64,000 nucleotides of DNA from Gigaspora rosea (Eukaryota; Glomeromycota; Glomeromycetes; Diversisporales; Gigasporaceae), in assembly GCA_003550325.1 (NCBI GenBank), contig QKWP01000341.1, forward strand, positions 221,322 to 285,321, written 5' to 3'. The notes under the pieces were generated by a model that saw nothing but the letters and a program-made list of their open reading frames with translations, was not told where the DNA came from and ran no database searches. The position numbers and the translations under genes were made by a program. This document shows, piece by piece, positions 60,688-64,000 of the stretch (positions are counted from its first letter, which is position 1; each line of letters starts with the position of its first letter).

Positions 60688-60841
60688 TAGAGTTGCAGGT
60701 GAAACTAATCTTCAATGGTGCACCATGGTGCACCGAGACTGGTGCACCGAAACTGGTGCACCGATAATTATAAAAAACTCAAATTTTCAACGGTGCACCG
60801 ATGTGTCCTGGTGAAACTAACTAGTTTCACCAACAACTCTA
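60688..60841. mobile_element. 154-bp hAT-type MITE with exact 8-bp TSD
   Basis: Ends tagagttgcaggtgaaacta and ctagtttcaccaacaactcta; attcatac flanks both sides (60680-60687, 60842-60849). The interior has five copies of 'ggtgcaccg'-type words. Confidence 0.93.
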
Positions 60842-60849
60842 ATTCATAC

Positions 60850-61480
60850 TCCTTATGACTACGAAAGTTACAGTCTTTTTTTACATTACATATGATAGAA
60901 TTTATTTTTTCTAAAAACATTTTAATTACATTTTTATTTGAGTGGCTGGGAAAAGTTTTTAAATAAATTGATAAGCTTGATTAGTCAAAATGCAAATTTT
61001 GCTCTGTAGTTTGGCTCATAGGCACTTATTATTAATCTTCTTGGAATTTCACTTTGTGATTTTGTGACGTTAAAGCTGTACATCTAATTAAACCTGTAGA
61101 AGCATGAATCTTTACGAGTCTTATAAACATCGATTTCAATTACAAAATGCAATATACTCGCTGCATAATGTGCACCACAATTGTCATAAGTTTGCAAAAA
61201 AAAAAAAAAATTCTGTTACAGCAAAATTGTTTACAGTAAATCATAGTATTGTGAATTCACAACCGTAATTCCACACAAAATGTGTATCATGATAACAAGT
61301 TTCATACAAAATTTTCACAATAAATCATAGAATTTACGACTATGATTCCAACACAAACTAACTCAACTTTAACCACATACTGTGTTTCACCAGTAGTTTG
61401 TAATTTTTTGTATGTAATTTTTTGTAACAAATTTTTTAAAGCTATGTTAGAAATTGTGACTTAATTTCAATACATACAAT
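60850..61480. other. AT-rich intergenic stretch with diverged repeats
   Basis: Blocks around 'acagtaaatcatag' occur at 61235 and 61315 and again near 62463, with 'caacacaaactaactcaac' type words. No gene was recognised. Confidence 0.4.
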
Positions 61481-61488
61481 ATGCCACC

Positions 61489-62379
61489 CAAGGTTGGTGC
61501 CGAAATCCTTTTGTGCTAATCTGAAAGGTTCGGGTTTCAGATTATAGCTTCCGAAACCTTATCCGAAACTCGAAACCTCACCTGAAACCTTATTCAAAAC
61601 CCGAAACCTCACCTGAACACCAAAAATTACCCTAACTTTCATATACATTGGTTGCATTAATGTATTATAATCTCTTTCAATTATACATCAAATGAACTGA
61701 TGTATGCTATGTATCTCTTAAATAAACATCAATTGCACTGATGTATATTATATATCTCCTTAAAGAATTCAATAAAATTGGACTATTTGGGCTGGAATGC
61801 ATCCAACAATTTATTGCATGCGTGCAGTCCTTTTAACATAAAAGGCATAATTTCGGTGTTATATTCTGACAATCAAGGTTGCTTTTGCAAGCAACAGTTT
61901 TTTTTTTTTTTTACTTGCTACGTACAATATCAAGTAATAATAAGTAATAGTATGTCCATATAAGTTACCGCATAATTAAATAAATTGTTGTTCTTCATTG
62001 ACAATTTTTCTATCGTCCTAGAATTTTGAAATCAGTTGTAATAACGGTATGATATTAAAATAAAGTTGGCTAGCTTTAAAAATAACCCCCGAACAACCTG
62101 AGGCAGTGAAAAAAATTGCCAAAACATAATTAAAAAATTATGTTATAATTTATTCAAAACTAATTTTACATTTTGGGATCTATTTCATTAAAAATGAGTA
62201 AACTTTATAATAAATTTTAAAAGCTTCAATATTATATTTTTTAGTTCCGGATTATAGCTTTGGATTTTAGTTTATAGTTTCGGGGTTCACGTTCCTGATT
62301 TCGACTTTTTTGAAAAAATCCGAAACTAGTTTCGGATTAGATCCCTTCCAAACTAGGCTTCGTTTCGCCTCCAACTTTG
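61489..62379. mobile_element. 891-bp hAT-type non-autonomous element
   Basis: Starts caaggttggtgccgaaa and ends with an inverted 'tttcgcctccaactttg'. atgccacc flanks both sides exactly (61481-61488 and 62380-62387). Subterminal 'ccgaaacct' words are repeated on both sides. No transposase. Confidence 0.85.
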
Positions 62380-62389
62380 ATGCCACCAC

Positions 62390-63775
62390 CTCAGTAATAC
62401 AAACTAACTTAACCAAATATGTGTCATCATGATAGTTTATAAGTTTTGTGATAGAATTTTTTACAGTAAATCAAATAGAAGTTATGACAATTTCATTACA
62501 ATCTAACTCATAGTTAGCTAATACAGTAAAGTTATTGCTGGTGATATGGTGAAATTATAAGAATTAAAAAAACAATGAATCTTTAATTAAAGGGTCTTAA
62601 AATTCATCTAAGAATGCCCAAACTTTGTTATTTTGATGAATAAACTTGAATAAAATAATTCTATAGCAAACATGAGAAAAAAATCTTAATTTACACGAAT
62701 ACATCTACCGTAATAAGTAGTAATAACTAAAAAAAAATTTTTACACTAATTTGCTATAAAACTACCTACGCTAAATTCTGTCCTAATATTTTGATATCAT
62801 ACACAATAATTAATTATTTTTCGCATAGCTCACTGCATTTGCCGACGCGTTTCTTGTTATTAAAATTAGATCACTATGTTTGTAGATCATGTGACATTTC
62901 ACACCCTAATGCCAATTTTTTGAGCGTGCCAGACAGTGATACATTATTTATAAACCGCGACAAAGGGTTCGTACTACTGTATAAATTAATCAACTAGTTG
63001 ACTTAAGTTGATTATTAAGCCGATTAAATTAAAGCCGATTCTTGAGATCACAAATTTTTACTTATCAAATTTGTGTTATTTGTGATCGTTGTTACATTAC
63101 AATCGCATATGTTCAACTGTAAGAATTATTACTTTTTGATTTGGGAAGTTCTTTCTGATTATTACATAAATTTCCCGAAATACTATTTACATTTACTTAT
63201 TTGGCTGAACAAAATTTGATAATTAGATACCAACGATAGACTTAATAAGAAAGCCTATACGATATGTGAATTGTCAGGTAGAATAAAAAATTCGCGCTCA
63301 GGTAGTTGTAATCAACCAACGATCAATAAACTTAATATCAATAATATGAGAAACGTTAATCAAAACGTGTTAAAACTAATTGTAACTATAACAAATCATT
63401 TTGGGCATTAACATAAATAGTTAATCGATGACGACCATATTAATTAATTTTTTTATTACCGGTAACAATATTTTAATCTCACAATAATACATTTTGACTA
63501 AGATACTTCCTATTAGAGTTGGCAAGTGAGTATTTTCGGCGATTTAAAGACAGACGATTTAGGACTAAACTAAAAAATCGATATGATTGCTTATGACCGA
63601 AAATAATATTATCCAAGTAACGTAAATTTAACCAAATAAAGTTGTATGTAAATACTTAATATTTGGAGATTGAGATTTTTGGATTTATTTTCAGAAATTT
63701 AGAACGATCCAAAACCAACTTTACTCCCTATAGCTAATTATAAAAATTTTGTAATAATTTGTATTGATATTACAT
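62390..63775. other. AT-rich intergenic stretch
   Basis: No gene was recognised. A 68-codon frame at 62791-62997 shows no family resemblance. 'tagagttggcaagtgag' at 63515 looks like a hAT-type left end, but no partner is found in the window. Confidence 0.4.
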
Positions 63776-63776
63776 T

Positions 63777-63834
63777 GGGGTTTTAAATGCACTATGTAAA
63801 TCAAAACAATATGTGGTCCAATATGAAAATCAAT
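63777..63834 (+). repeat. Dispersed repeat, copy 3 of 3
   Basis: ggggttttaaatgcactatg through 'aatatgtggtccaatatgaa', matching 670-735 and inverted 4290-4360. Confidence 0.65.
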
Positions 63835-64000
63835 TGGGCTTGGTGCTGCAAAAATGGGGTAAATTGACAAAATTTTAGAAATGAATTTTTTTGCATAAAT
63901 TAATTTAGTATAAGTTTAGGATCATTTTTTACTTAAAACACAAAAGCAGTTGTATTAATAAAATTATGCGATATAACTCTTTAAAATTTTCAATTTCTTA

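Noticed and set aside
1..64000. tRNA, rRNA or other structured RNA genes
   Set aside because: No cloverleaf-like or rRNA-like stretch was noticed by eye; a covariance-model scan would be needed to exclude them.

Overview
This looks like nuclear DNA of an arbuscular-mycorrhizal (Glomeromycotina, Rhizophagus-like) fungus. It is strongly AT-rich, introns are short and GT-AG (about 66-180 nt), and transposon debris is dense. The gene families also fit: tyrosine-kinase-like kinases with a CX2CX9CX2C N-terminal module and an HCDLH catalytic loop, Sel1 and LRR remnants, and an oxygen-dependent FAD oxidase pair. The organism is inferred from this combination; nothing in the window names it.

Layout. 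0.9-3.3 kb is a tandem repeat array with a 709-bp assembly gap, followed by a second direct repeat and a 380-bp foldback. 4.4-14.7 kb is kinase locus A, a pseudogene split by a 5.4-kb hAT-type transposon whose minus-strand transposase is itself damaged. 14.7-17.5 kb holds minus-strand remnants of an LRR gene and of an unrecognised gene. 17.8-23.1 kb and 32.0-36.4 kb are two copies of one segmental duplication; each carries a berberine-bridge-type FAD oxidase (first copy broken, second intact) and a kinase tail fragment. 23.1-31.3 kb is a transposon graveyard: a piggyBac remnant, a pogo-type MITE and a 3.1-kb hAT-type element. 36.6-38.2 kb has two PIF/Harbinger-like MITEs. 39.2-43.2 kb is kinase locus B, the only copy that reads through intact. 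44-50 kb has LRR remnants, a decayed minus-strand gene with an ExK motif and diverged repeats. 50.7-52.2 kb is a decayed Sel1-kinase gene joined to a copy of the locus A tail. 54.0-60.4 kb is kinase locus C, a decayed duplicate of B. The rest is AT-rich intergenic DNA with small hAT-type MITEs.

The most striking feature is the architecture of kinases A, B and C. Each is a chain of roughly 450-nt exons of phase 0-0. Each exon encodes the end of one kinase N-lobe, a four-cysteine module, and the start of the next N-lobe. Only the last module has a glycine-rich loop and is followed by a C-lobe. Locus B predicts a 1093-residue protein with four degenerate modules ahead of one complete kinase. Locus A has two more middle modules than B or C, so the array has expanded or contracted by whole exons without breaking frame.

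The paralogous FAD blocks provide empty sites for five MITE insertions made after the duplication. Several other elements have exact 8-bp, TTAA, TWA or TA target duplications readable from the sequence. Most nonsense changes in the decayed genes are C-to-T or G-to-A transitions.
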